NCBI GenBank assembly: GCA_002049455.2
Contig: KV918823.1
Span: 124,001-188,000 of the forward strand
DNA: 64,000 nucleotides
Direction: 5' to 3'
Source of the DNA: Porphyra umbilicalis
Taxonomy: Eukaryota; Rhodophyta; Bangiophyceae; Bangiales; Bangiaceae
Shown here: one piece after another, positions 48,934 through 58,985 of the stretch
Numbering within the stretch: the stretch's first letter is position 1
Layout: each line of letters starts with the position of its first letter
Program-made: the position numbers and the translations under genes
Notes under the pieces: model-generated
The model's database searches: none
The model's input: only the letters and a program-made list of their open reading frames with translations
Told to the model about the DNA's origin: nothing

Positions 48934-48964
48934 TCAACATACGCGGCGCGGCCGCGTATGTTGA
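48934..48964. repeat. 13-bp perfect hairpin at a repeat junction
   Basis: TCAACATACGCGG and CCGCGTATGTTGA pair perfectly around a 5-nt loop. The related sequence near 29150 lacks it, so it is an insertion or a footprint. Confidence 0.7.
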
Positions 48965-49139
48965 CAAATCGGGGATGCACCGGGCTGCGGCGCCCCCCGC
49001 GGCGACCGTCACGAGCCAATAGGAGCTTCGAATCGCGGGCCCCGTCTTGTGCGAAAGCGGTCTGCGAAAGGGCCTCAGTCGAGTCACTCTATTCGCTTTT
49101 CGCGTCATCGCGACCCTTCCAACGCTGACACGCCCTCAG

Positions 49140-49306
49140 GGTCATTCTACACCACCCCGAACGCCCCAAACGTCCGAACGCTGAACGGCCATATCGAAAT
49201 CCCATTAGGCGATGTGGCCTCGGCTGGGATGCTTGGCCAATGGAATTTCAATATCGCCGTTCAGCGTTCGGTTGTTCGGGGCGTTCGGGCTGGTGTAGAA
49301 TGACCC
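49140..49306. mobile_element. 167-bp MITE, TSD CTCAG
   Basis: Almost all of it is inverted repeat: the ends read GGTCATTCTACACC inward from both sides, and similarity continues for about 67 bp per arm. It is flanked by CTCAG at 49135-49139 and 49307-49311. The related repeat at 27070-27110 has a single CTCAG and no insertion, which confirms the borders. Confidence 0.9.
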
Positions 49307-49625
49307 TCAGGTCGCTGAGGACACGAATGCAGACTGCCACCTCTGAAACGGAGCGCAAGTCTCACGATCTAAAAATGGCGCGTCGCCAAAGAATGATCGG
49401 ATCCGGGCAAGTTCCACAGCAAGGTACAGCATGCTGTGACAGTGCTGTGACTGTGCTTTGAAATAAAATTGCATGCTGAGGGCTTCTGAGAGCATACCCA
49501 ACAATTTCGGTTGCGAACGATCAGCGAACCATTTAAGAGCGCAACGTGTGCGCCTATGAGTGGCCAAAAGCGTTTCGGCAGCGATATGCGCAGGCTTTGC
49601 GAAACCGCTCCGCTCGGATCGAGAG

Positions 49626-49991
49626 TGTGGCAACAAACAAGGCGCGAACAAATACCCTATAACCACACTGACAGTACAAAAGAGAAGGACCCGAAGGGTC
49701 AACCTACCGAGAGGACCTGGACGGCGCAAAGGCGCGCCAAGGCTAGGACTTGAGGGGGACGCCAAGATTTAGATAGCGAGCAAGACGGGGCGGCGCGGGG
49801 CAAGGCCGGCGCCGTAATAACAAGACGAAAGCGAACGAAAAGGAGAGACGAAAGAGTAACCCCTGGCCCGAATAGGGGGGCTACTTACGGAGGGACAGCC
49901 GTCCCACAGGCCGCAATCCGAAGTACGGAGAGACGGGCGCAAGTCGCGGTATGGGCATAAGTACTGGACTTATCCCCTGCCGAATGCAACA
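49626..49991. mobile_element. Solo LTR, 366 bp, TSD GAGAG
   Basis: It begins TGTGGCAACA and ends AATGCAACA (TG...CA), flanked by GAGAG at 49621-49625 and 49992-49996. R1 copy 1 carries the empty site with one GAGAG. It differs from both LTR families in this window. It is the expected product of recombination between the two LTRs of a lost element. Confidence 0.85.
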
Positions 49992-50429
49992 GAGAGTACT
50001 TGTCTTTTTCTGTCGCCGGATCGCAGTGTATGGGAAACGGAGAAGGTCACGTGTCTGGGTTGTCGGCCTGCGAACTGGAGCCTGCGAACGGCTTTCCCGT
50101 GAGATGTCCACTTTCCGACAGTACAGTGCTAGATTCCAAGTAAACCTGCGATCGATCGACCTCGCAATCACGCTGATCTGGGCCCCACTCGTCGGCAAAT
50201 AACACGGTTAAGTGAGACGCGCAGCGCGATAGGCTCCAAATGGCTGCAAATTCTTGCGATCGAGTAGACACGACGAGGTTAATCGTGCAGATTTGTAGGT
50301 CTCTCATTGGTCCGTTCAGCCGGCAGACGTACAGCGTGCGTGCAATCTGGTGGCGCTTTCGCCTCGATTGACACTGGAGCATTCTGTCCTGAAGCGCCTG
50401 TGCGGCGGCCGCGTGGTGTCCGCCAGTCA

Positions 50430-52346
50430 GTACATGCTAAAACCAGTTCCCGTTCGAGTCTGTTTCTGCCAATGAATCGCCGTTCGAGTCTCCGCTCCGG
50501 GCGAGGCCTGCGTCGACGAAATCGGCGTTTCCTGTGTCTGGGGGCACATCCGTTCGAGTCTGTTTCAAGCATATGGGGAGGGGTGTCAGCGCACGAGCGT
50601 GCTGGGGGTCTTTTTCGATACGTAGCCGCGTCCTGTTGGAGTAGTTGACTGCATCTCAATACTCCAGCTCTAAAACTCAACTGCTTGCTTGTAAGGTCAA
50701 GAAAGTCGCATCGCTATGGGTAAACCTGTCGAAGCCGATGCCGGCTGTGACGGCCCTGGGCTGCTCGTGGGCGGCGACGACCGGGTCGCCGTCCGCATTG
50801 GTGCCCGCTAGCGAACTGAGCAGAACGAAAGGAAAAGTGCTGGTTTATAAACAAGGACGGGTGAGCAACCAGAACATGTAATATCGGCCAAGCGGTGGTG
50901 CGGTGAGGGTGCGGTGAGGGTCCAAGTGCGGGTATACATCAACTGTGCGGTGGTTAGGTCTGCGCTGGAGCCATCGGATGCAGACAGCAACAGAAACAAA
51001 GGAAAATATCAGCTGTACATGACCGGGGGGGGGAGGGGTAGTGGAGGACTGGGAAAGACATCAGAGGAGAAGGGGAGGGCGGCTCGTCGAAGAATGGAGA
51101 GGGGGGCGTCGAGGAATACACAACGAATCAGAGGGCAGAGTTACACAAATGTAGGACAGGGGAGGGGGGGGGCTGGCAGTCGGGGGGGGGGTGGCAGAGG
51201 CAGGGGCAAGGGCCATGGTGGCCCCTGACAGACACTGGCGAATGCAGCGGACGTCCTCACAACGGCAGGACGAGGGCGCCACGGCGTGCCGTTCGGACCA
51301 GCTCAGAGCCCCTGCTTGGGCCTTCCTCAGGGTTCGGAGCAGTTTGGGCGGGCATCTCCAGCGAACCAACGTCTGCTCAATCCAAGCTGTGATTGGCTTA
51401 AACGCTTGATCTGTCCCTTTGTACGATGATCCAGGACATGATTGGCCAACGGTCTGCGATGATGATTGACCCGAAGCGCGCCACTTCGACTTGGAGCGCG
51501 CAAATTGTTGTCCAACGAAGCCGTCTGCGGCGTCCTGCGTGGCACTCGCCGCGTCAGTGACCTATCCCCTCCCTGACTTTGTCCCTCGCCTACAGCCGTC
51601 ACCCCCCCCTTGCTTTGCATGCGATATCCTCGAGCGTCCCGATGTTCCCCCCTTCCGAGCCGCTGTCCGACCCCGCCGTCTTCGTCTTGCCTCATTCTGC
51701 CCAAGCACCGCCGTTCTGGTCTTCGAGCTACCGCACCTTGCCCCCTTCCTCTCCCCCCCCCCCCTCTTCATTACCCCCCTCCCCCTTCCTTCCTCACCCC
51801 CTCATGCCCCCCCTTCCTTGCTTTTGCTCACTGTTTCTCTGGTGTTCCACTCAGATGGCCAGGGAAGCCAACAACCATCAGTCACCCGGCGGCTCCCGCC
51901 TGTCGCAGCCGGCCCCCGCGGCACCCGCCGCCGTCACCCTTATCGCCGTTGGGGCTCTTTACCCATTCACATGCCTTTTCAGATACGTTCTGCGCCCTCT
52001 TCTAGTGCTATCGCCCGCTAGGCGGGCACCAGCCTGGGGTGCGGACGACAGCCGCCTCCAGGCCCGACGGCTGTCATTGCCACCGTGTCATCTGGACTGG
52101 CTACCTATAGAGGTGATGAGTATGGGTAGTCATCTAATGGAAGAAATTGAGACTATAGCACAAACTCCCTCCAGACTGCGCCAGTACATTACGTGCTCCT
52201 GAACCGTGGCTGCAGAGTGTTTGCCAGTGCTTGACAAGTGACATAGACTCGAACACTTCGCGGTCTGGAGGCTGGAAACCGTGGTTGGAGAATCGTCGAG
52301 TGCGGGATCTGTGAGACACTCGAACGCAAACTGGTTTTCTCACCCT
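50430..52346. mobile_element. MULE-like non-autonomous transposon, 9-bp TSD
   Basis: A 1,917-bp insertion flanked by CGCCAGTCA at 50421-50429 and 52347-52355. R1 copy 1 has this 9-mer once. The ends are imperfect inverted repeats sharing AAAACCAGTT followed by CGTTCGAGT. Near the left end CGTTCGAGTCT recurs at about 50451, 50481 and 50552 as a subterminal repeat. The interior (C-rich near 51600-51840) has no recognisable transposase. A 9-bp duplication is typical of Mutator-like elements. Confidence 0.75.
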
Positions 52347-52663
52347 CGCCAGTCACCGTGACGCAGGGCGGGCTCCCACTCGGCCGAATGCGGCGGTCGG
52401 GTGGCCGGGCTTGCGAGTCTGCCAAGACGCGGCAGGGCCCACGTACGATCGTGTCCCTTGCGGAGCGGCATAATCGTGCGGCCCCCTCCGATCGTTTTGT
52501 CAGCTATCCGCATGGTCATTGGTCAGAGGCGATCTTCCTGTGCACCCCCCCGGCCACATCCTCGATCGGCCATCCACTGTGAACGGCCAACTGGGCGCCA
52601 CCTGTGGCGCAGGGAGCACTGTGGCGGTTGAGCGAGGCCCCCGGGCCCGGCAGCGTCGGCTGT

Positions 52664-54762
52664 TCTGCCATCGCGCTTCTTTGGTTACTTTCAGGCGATT
52701 TGAGGGCGACACAGTGTGGTGCCCCATCGAAACCGCAGCCTACGACTTGGAATGGCCGGTCGGGGATCTGGCGACAAAACTGTTCGGTTCGAATGGCATG
52801 TCCAACGGCTAAGACAACGAGAATCAAACTCACACGGCGAAATCCCAGGCTTGTGTATCACTGTATTGATGCAATTTCACGAATTCAGGAGGGGCCTCGC
52901 CCCTGGTGCACTCAGGCGAGATCACTGTCAGCGCGGAATGGTGAGGACAGCAGCGACCGGCCTCAACGTCCAAGGTTGAGTGTTTCCGCCCTGCGGCGAG
53001 GTGTTTTGAGACGATTTTAATTTGATAAGAGCCATGTCCGCATTGTTCTGCTCGTTTACCCGTGTGTTTCCAGCAATATGATTAATAGGGGGTGGCCACT
53101 TCTCCCATAAATCCCCCCAGACCACGTGGGGGGGCGGGAGAGACCCCAACCGCCGCTACCGATGCCGCGAAGGGCACCTCTGGTGGCCGGCGCCAAACCC
53201 CCGCCCCCGCCGCGTGCGCGTTGGCCCCAACTCTGGTCGCGGCCTGTGCGGTGGCGGTGGTGATGACGGTGGCCATGGCTTCGGAGGAGACGGCGGCGGC
53301 TGGCGGAGGGGGGGGGGGGTGGAGGCGGGGCGGCGGTGGGGGCGGCCGCAGTGGGTCGCGGCCGAGGCGGCGGACACGGCGGCGTCCGCTGGCGTAGCCG
53401 AAGAGTGGCGGCGGTGTCGGAGGCCGCCGACATGACGGTAGCTGCAGCGGACCGGCGGCGGCGGGGCGGCAAAGGTGGCGGCGGCAGGGCGCACCGGTGG
53501 CGGCCGCGGTGAAGACCGGCCCGCCGGGGCGGGCGGTCGCGCCGGCTCCTGGCGGCGGGACGGCGGTGGCGGGCGGCGCCGGGCGGCGGCGGTTCGGTGG
53601 CGACGCGTGGCAGAGAAGTGCCGGCGCGGTCCGCGGCCGGCTGCGGTTAGGCGGCGAGTAGTGGCGGCCGCAAGGAGCAGGATCGCGTCCGCGGCCTCCC
53701 GCCGCCGGGTGGCCGGGATGGGCGGATGTGCGGGGGGGGTGCGCGGTGTCAGCGGCGGCGGCGGCAAGCCGCGGCGGTGTCGGGCGTTGCGGCGGCGTCG
53801 ACCGCGGCCGCCACGCGTCGCCGCCGCCGCCGCCAATGCACAAGGCGGCGCCGGCGGCAAGGGGCGTCGGCGATGCGGCGGTCGGCGGCCGCGGAAGCCG
53901 CGTTTTCGGCGCGGGGGGGGGGGCGGACGTGCTGGGGGGGTGCGCGGTGTCGGCGGAGGCGGCGGCAAGCTGCGGCGGCTGGCGGCGGGGCGGTGGCCGG
54001 CCGTAAGGTAGCGGGCTGCACCGGCGGTGGGGCGGCGGCGGGGGGCGCCGCCCCAAGACGTCCCCCTGATATGGTTGGTCGCGTGTGAGTCATTGATTGG
54101 CACAAAATTGGATCAACAAATCTGCACCCGCCAAATAGTATTGCTGATCCCCGAATTTTGTCCTGGGGGACAAAGACAGAGACTGACTCTGATTAAGAGC
54201 ACTCTATTGGTTTAAAACGACAGTAAGAAGGTATCGAAGCCAATAGAAAGCCCGCATTCGGTTCCAGAACCTTGCATCGAGCAGAACTCACTGTTTGTTG
54301 CCGCTTGATCCGCTTTTCTTGGCATGGAGCAAGCTGCCCTCGCGAGATCTTGAGATTTTCTACTGTCTCCTCGCCAGAAGTGCAGAAAAGAAGCGGAGCT
54401 GATGTTGATTTCCAGGCTGGATGGGCACATGTAAGCAATCAGGAGCACCAAGTCAGTCCCAGGGGCGCATCTGATTGGTGGAGAGAGTCGGTCCGCAAGT
54501 CAGTCTCTGTCCACCAGGACAAAATTCGGGGATCAGCAATACTGAAACATATGACCAAGATCAGTGGTGAATAATTTGCGCAGATTATGCCAGAAACCGG
54601 CACGGCCGGATGCTTATCCGCCTCTGAGGTGCTCCCGTGGCGCTACCGTCTGCCACACATTTAGTCTCCCTGCACGACTCTCTGGCGACACTTTGTCCTA
54701 TTGTGTCGCCAATGCGTCACCCTTGAGGAACCAAAGAGTCACCTTGGGCACGACCGCCGACG
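52664..54762. mobile_element. R2 TIR element, copy A
   Basis: Bounded by CGTCGGCTGTTCTGCC and the inverted CGTCGGCGGTCGTGCC. It shares about 350 bp at the left end, a GGC-rich core and about 180 bp at the right end with copy B (57669-60282). The core has one full and one partial unit of a ~202-bp tandem repeat (about 53726-53960). Copy A also carries a TA-flanked MITE. The long open frames in the core are GGC-repeat by-products, so R2 seems non-autonomous. Confidence 0.75.
54141..54539. mobile_element. 399-bp MITE with TA duplication (Tc1/mariner-like)
   Basis: The inverted ends read TTGCTGATCCCCGAATTTTG from both sides, and similarity extends about 45 bp apart from a small duplication in the left arm. 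TA flanks both ends (54139-54140 and 54540-54541). No ORF of note. The TA target suggests cross-mobilisation by a Tc1/mariner transposase, which is inference. Confidence 0.85.
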
Positions 54763-56555
54763 AGGCCACACGTGGGGCGCAGTGTCACGCTAGGCGGGGC
54801 CTGCTGGGCCCTAAGCGTGACAGGCAATAAAGGCGGCCGCCTGATTTCCCTCGAGCGACGGGGTAAACTCGGCGGCCGCGGCAGTGGCGCCCGCATCATC
54901 AGATCCACTGCCGCCTCTCACGCCCGCTGGCGAGCCACTGCCGGCAGCCGCCGCCGATCCAACGAGACCGCCGGTCGCGGCAGCGGCGGCCGCATCACCA
55001 GCTCCTCCGCCGCCGTCCACCCCCGCTGGCGCTCCAAAAGCCGGCGGCCACCTTCGCGGCACCAATACCGACGGCCGCGGCAGCGGCGCCACGAGGCCCC
55101 CCCGCCCAACGGCGCCAGTCAAGGGGTCTCCGCCGGCGGCCGTCGCCCAGACGTCATCGCCGGCGGCCGCCGCACCGGAGCCCGCATCGCTAGACCCGCC
55201 GATGTCGCCTGCGCCACGGACATGGCCATTACGGGCGGCGGACGCAGGTTTCCCATCTATTGCGGCCGCCGCCGCTGTCTTACTCTCATGAGCGACAATC
55301 CCGCCACGTCTCTGCTCAACGACCATTTTATGGAGAATGGCGGCCGGCTTCCCGGAAAGCAACATGTGCTTAACTGTTTCAAAGCGGCCAGGGTGCAGAA
55401 GAATGTAGAACCTCGCGGTCAGGACCCCGTAAAGCCGGTCGAATTCTTGCGCATCGTTGGTGAAGTCAGCGTGGCCGCGGCCAAGTGGCGGTCCGCTGCA
55501 ACTGGCGTCACAAGCGCGCTACGTAGCCTCCGGGGTGATTCAAGGCTCGTCGAGCTACGCAATGGCTCGTGAGTCGGGATCTCGCTGTGACAAGCTCTGA
55601 CCGTTGGCCACGGCCGGTGCGCAGTTCTCTCTGCTCATAGGCCCTGCTGTGTGTCTGTGAAAAGTGCAGGTGGCTCTTGGATAGCTGCGTTTTGCAACAC
55701 GCTGGCGAGCTCGCAGCACAACGCCGCGCAGCACCAGTTTTGGCCCACAAGGTACACGGTCGCTGCTAGCCAGCGCACGTCACGCAGACCGCTGCTCCGA
55801 CATCGCATCGTACTAGGCTCCCCCAGGACCCCTTGGAAGTCCTTTCCAGCGCGAACGGCGGGTCGTTCAGCAGCTCCTCGGCAACTGACTGTTGAGATGC
55901 GCACGCATGCGCGCAGAGGCTGCCCCTTGGCAACTGCCGCTCGCACCTGCCAGTCCGCACGTCTTCGCCACGGCTCCTGTGCCGCCCTGCAAGACGGTCG
56001 CTCGCCTCACTTCCCTGCAATCAGTCGCCTGCTTCCCCTCTTGTGCAGAATCGGTTTGAGGGACCGCGTCGTCTGCTCGAGCCCTCCACTCAACCACCGG
56101 CTTGTCTCTCGTCGGCGTCGTTCCTGCGGCACCCTCACCTCGTATGGGCCTCCGCCAGCCCCTGCGTCCCACCCAACGCGTACAACACCGAGATATCGCG
56201 CCCTGCCTCTGTGATGCCCTAGCCATCTGCCAGCGGCACCTGCCGTCGTGCGCGGCGGTCGCGTTGCTGCTTCTGGTGAGTGTGCGCGGCGCGGGGGTGT
56301 GGCCAATGTCGGCAGCCGCGTGCTTGGCACGCACGCGCGTGCCACAGCCGGTCGTGGCCGCCGCTGCGACCGCTGCTGACCAGGAACGGCAGCGGCGGCG
56401 TGGCCGCCGCCGGCCACACCCGCCGCTCTGGCTCTGGCTGGTGGCGGCGACCGGCGCGCGGCACTCGCCCGCCGGCTCTGCGGCGCTTGCCACGATTCAG
56501 CGTCTTGGGGCTCTATGCCCCGAGGATGCTCGTTGCGCTTCGCGTCTTCTTCAAT
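54763..56555. other. Accessory DNA without a supported gene
   Basis: 54830-55270 is GC-rich with several GGCGGCCGC words and Ala/Pro-rich frames on both strands (for example 54772-55572 and 54811-55365) that I cannot support as genes. 55570-56555 is of ordinary composition with nothing recognised. Confidence 0.45.
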
Positions 56556-56727
56556 GTGCGTACGTGCGTATATGAGTACCTGCGTATGTGCGTACGTGCG
56601 TACGTCTGTCTGTGAGTACCTGTGTACCTGCGTACCGGGGTACCTGCGTATGTGCGTGCGTGGGTACGGGCGTACCTGCGTATGTGCGTACCTGCGTTTC
56701 TGCATATGTGCGTACGTGCGTACGCCT
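56556..56727. repeat. GTGCGTAC-type degenerate minisatellite
   Basis: About 170 bp of degenerate 4-8-bp units (GTGCGTAC, GTACCTGC, GTATGTGC). Every frame is open on both strands, giving Tyr/Thr/Val/Cys-rich spurious translations. Confidence 0.9.
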
Positions 56728-57177
56728 GTAGCCGGTTGAAACATTCTTTTGTGGGTGTGATGGGGCTGTTGCACAGAGAAACAAAAAATAGAAACTTGGG
56801 ATAGATACCCTCCACCACATCAACATACAACGGTGACATGCGCAACATGTTAAAGTCATTGAGGCTGTCCGGCGTTCCGATAAAAAAAAATGCCAGATGA
56901 AAAGGTCCTCATCACAAATCGTCTCCATGAGAGCATTCCCACCGGAACACTATAGGGCCAACGGTCTGAACCAGTGAAATGAGTTCGCTACGTGCGGCCC
57001 TGTGAGTGGACAGTTGCCAACGGGCTAACGCGTTGCCAACTGGCGATGTGATGGGTAAAAAGGAGCACCGGCGGCGCGTCGACGCCGCGGCACCAGGGGC
57101 GCCGCGCGAGCGGCGGTGCACGCCGCGGGGGCGGCACAGGCTCGAGGAAGAAGGGCCCAGGCAAAACCAAGGGAAAG

Positions 57178-57668
57178 GTGGGGACGGTGTTCGAGCAGGT
57201 GGCTCTCTGTCAGGCGTTTAAGTTGGTGGCGCAGCGGTGGGACATTGGCGCGGACTGGTCAAAGGACGGTTTCTGCGACACCATCAAGGAGAACTTTGTG
57301 AAGCGCATCCCCAAGAGCCTGAAGCCCAGGGACCTGAGGGGCCGATGGAGTGAGCGCACGGCCGGCTCCATGCAGACGCAGTTTGACCGCAAGATCGCGC
57401 CCGACATGCAACGCTTCGCACATTTCTTCAAGGTGGTGTCTGCAAAGAAGCAGCTGACGTCGAGGAGGACAGAGGAGGACCTATTGCGCGCCGCCGCGGA
57501 TCTCTTCTCGGGCGTGTCGGCGTACCAATTCGTGCGGCAGGACGCGTGCTCAGACGACGAGCGCGAGCGGCAGAGAAAGGCGTGGGCGGAGCGGACCGGG
57601 CACGTGATGACGTACGCGTGCATTCTGATGTGGCGGGTGCTGAGAGAGATGTACAAGTTCAGCGGGAC
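57178..57668 (+). pseudogene. Myb/SANT-like transposon ORF, interrupted by R2
   Basis: Protein-like sequence from MGTVFEQVALCQAFKLVAQR through WSKDGFCDTIKENFVKRI, RGRWSERTAGSMQTQFDRKI and EEDLLRAAADLFSG to LMWRVLREMYKFSG. The regularly spaced Trp residues and helices resemble the Myb/SANT (NAM-associated) domain of PIF/Harbinger ORF1 proteins, which help bind element ends. The frame is cut at 57669, where R2 copy B begins. Upstream the frame is open without Met back to about 57050 (Lys/Gly-rich), so the true start may lie in another exon. The family assignment is by pattern only. Confidence 0.5.
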
Positions 57669-58256
57669 CGTCGGCGGTTCTGCCATCGCGCTTCTTTGGA
57701 TACTTTCAAGCGATTTGAGGGCGACACAGTGTGGTGCCCCATCGAAACCGCAGCCTACGACTTGGAATGGCCGGTCGGGGATCTGGCGACACAATTATTC
57801 GGTTCGGATGGCATGTCCAACGGCTAAGACAACGAGAATCAAGCTGACACGGCCAAGTCCCAGGCTTGTGTATCACTGAAATGATGCAATTTCACGAACT
57901 CAGGAGGGACCTCGCCCCTGCTGCACTCAGGCGAGATCACTGTCAGCACGGAATGATGAGGACAGCAGCAGACCGGCCCCCGCCGTCTATCATAGCAATC
58001 GTGCCGGTGAATTCTGCCTCTGATTGGCTGGTGCTGCACTGCGATGACAGTATCAGAAGGACTCTGACACTGACCGTGTTTTTGCCCTGCGGCGAGGTGC
58101 GCTGAGACGATTTTCATTGGATAAGAGCCATGTCCTCATTGTTCTGCTCGTTTATCCTTGTTTTTCCAGCAATGTGATTGGTTGGCGGTGACATCTTCTA
58201 CCATAAATGCCCCTAGAGCACTTGGGGGGGCGGGAGAGGCTCCAACCGCCACCATC

Positions 58257-58366
58257 GGCGGCCGCGAAGGGCACCCCTGGCGGCCGCGAAGGGCACCCCT
58301 GGCGGCCGCGAAGGGCACCCCTGGCGGCCGCGAAGGGCACCCCTGGCGGCCGCGAAGGGCACCCAT
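58257..58366. repeat. 22-bp tandem repeat, five units
   Basis: Five copies of GGCGGCCGCGAAGGGCACCC plus CT; only the last unit has a change (CCCAT). Copy A has a single related unit near 53160-53183, so the array expanded in copy B. Confidence 0.95.
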
Positions 58367-58526
58367 GGCGTCCGGCGGTCGTCCCCCGCCCCCGCCGCCC
58401 GCGTGGTGGACGCAACTCAGAGTGCCGGCGCGGTCCGCAGCCGGCTGCGATCAGGTGGCAAGCAGCGGCGGCTGCAAGGAGCGAGATCGCGTCTGCGGCC
58501 TCCCGCTGCGGGGGGGCCGGGGGGGG

Positions 58527-58985
58527 CGGACGTGCGGGGGGGGTGCGCGGTTTCGCCGGCGGCGGCGGCAAGCCGCGGCGGTGTCGGGCGTTGCGGCGGC
58601 GTCGGCCGCCGCCGCCACGCCTCGCCGCCGCTGCCGCCGCTGCACAAGGCGGCGGCGGCGGCAAGGGGCGGCGGCGATGCGGCGGTCGGCGGCCGCGGCT
58701 GCCGCGTTGTCGGCGCGCGGGGGGGGGCGGACGTGCGGGGGGGGTGCGCGGTGTCGGCGGCGGCGGCGGCAAGCCGCGGCGGTGTGGGGCGTTGCGGCGG
58801 CGTCGGCCGCCGCCGCCACGCGTCGTCGCCGCCGCCGCCTTTCCACAGGGCGGCGGCGGCGGCAGGGGGCGGCGGCGATGCGACGGTCGGCGGCCGCGGC
58901 TGCCGCGTTGTCGGCGCGGGGGGGAAGGCCGACGTGCTGGGGGGGTGCGCGGTTTCGGCGGCGGCGGCGGCAAGCCGCGGCGGCG
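58527..58985. repeat. ~201-bp tandem repeat in R2 copy B
   Basis: The landmark GACGTGC plus a G run recurs at 58531, 58732 and 58933 with 201-bp spacing: two full units and a partial third. Copy A has the same unit at 53726 and 53928. Confidence 0.85.

Larger units (their letters stand above)
48561..49370 (-). repeat. R1-related repeat, inverted copy
   Basis: On the minus strand GAGAGCACTCCCAACAACGT (ending at 48934) matches the start of R1 near 29156. Sequence from 49370 down to about 48990 matches 27030-27149 and 28296-28345. This copy carries a hairpin (48934-48964) and a MITE (49140-49306) absent from its relatives. Confidence 0.65.
49486..52560 (+). repeat. R1 dispersed repeat, copy 2, with two insertions
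   Basis: R1 sequence at 49486-49625, 49992-50429 and 52356-52560 is collinear with copy 1 (29156-29576 and 45663-46125). A solo LTR and a MULE-like element interrupt it. Without insertions R1 is roughly 0.8-0.9 kb. No coding capacity or clear termini are recognised. Confidence 0.8.

Noticed and set aside
56007..56774. Long Tyr/Thr/Arg/His-repeat frame on the minus strand
   Set aside because: It reads through the GTGCGTAC minisatellite, which is open in every frame.
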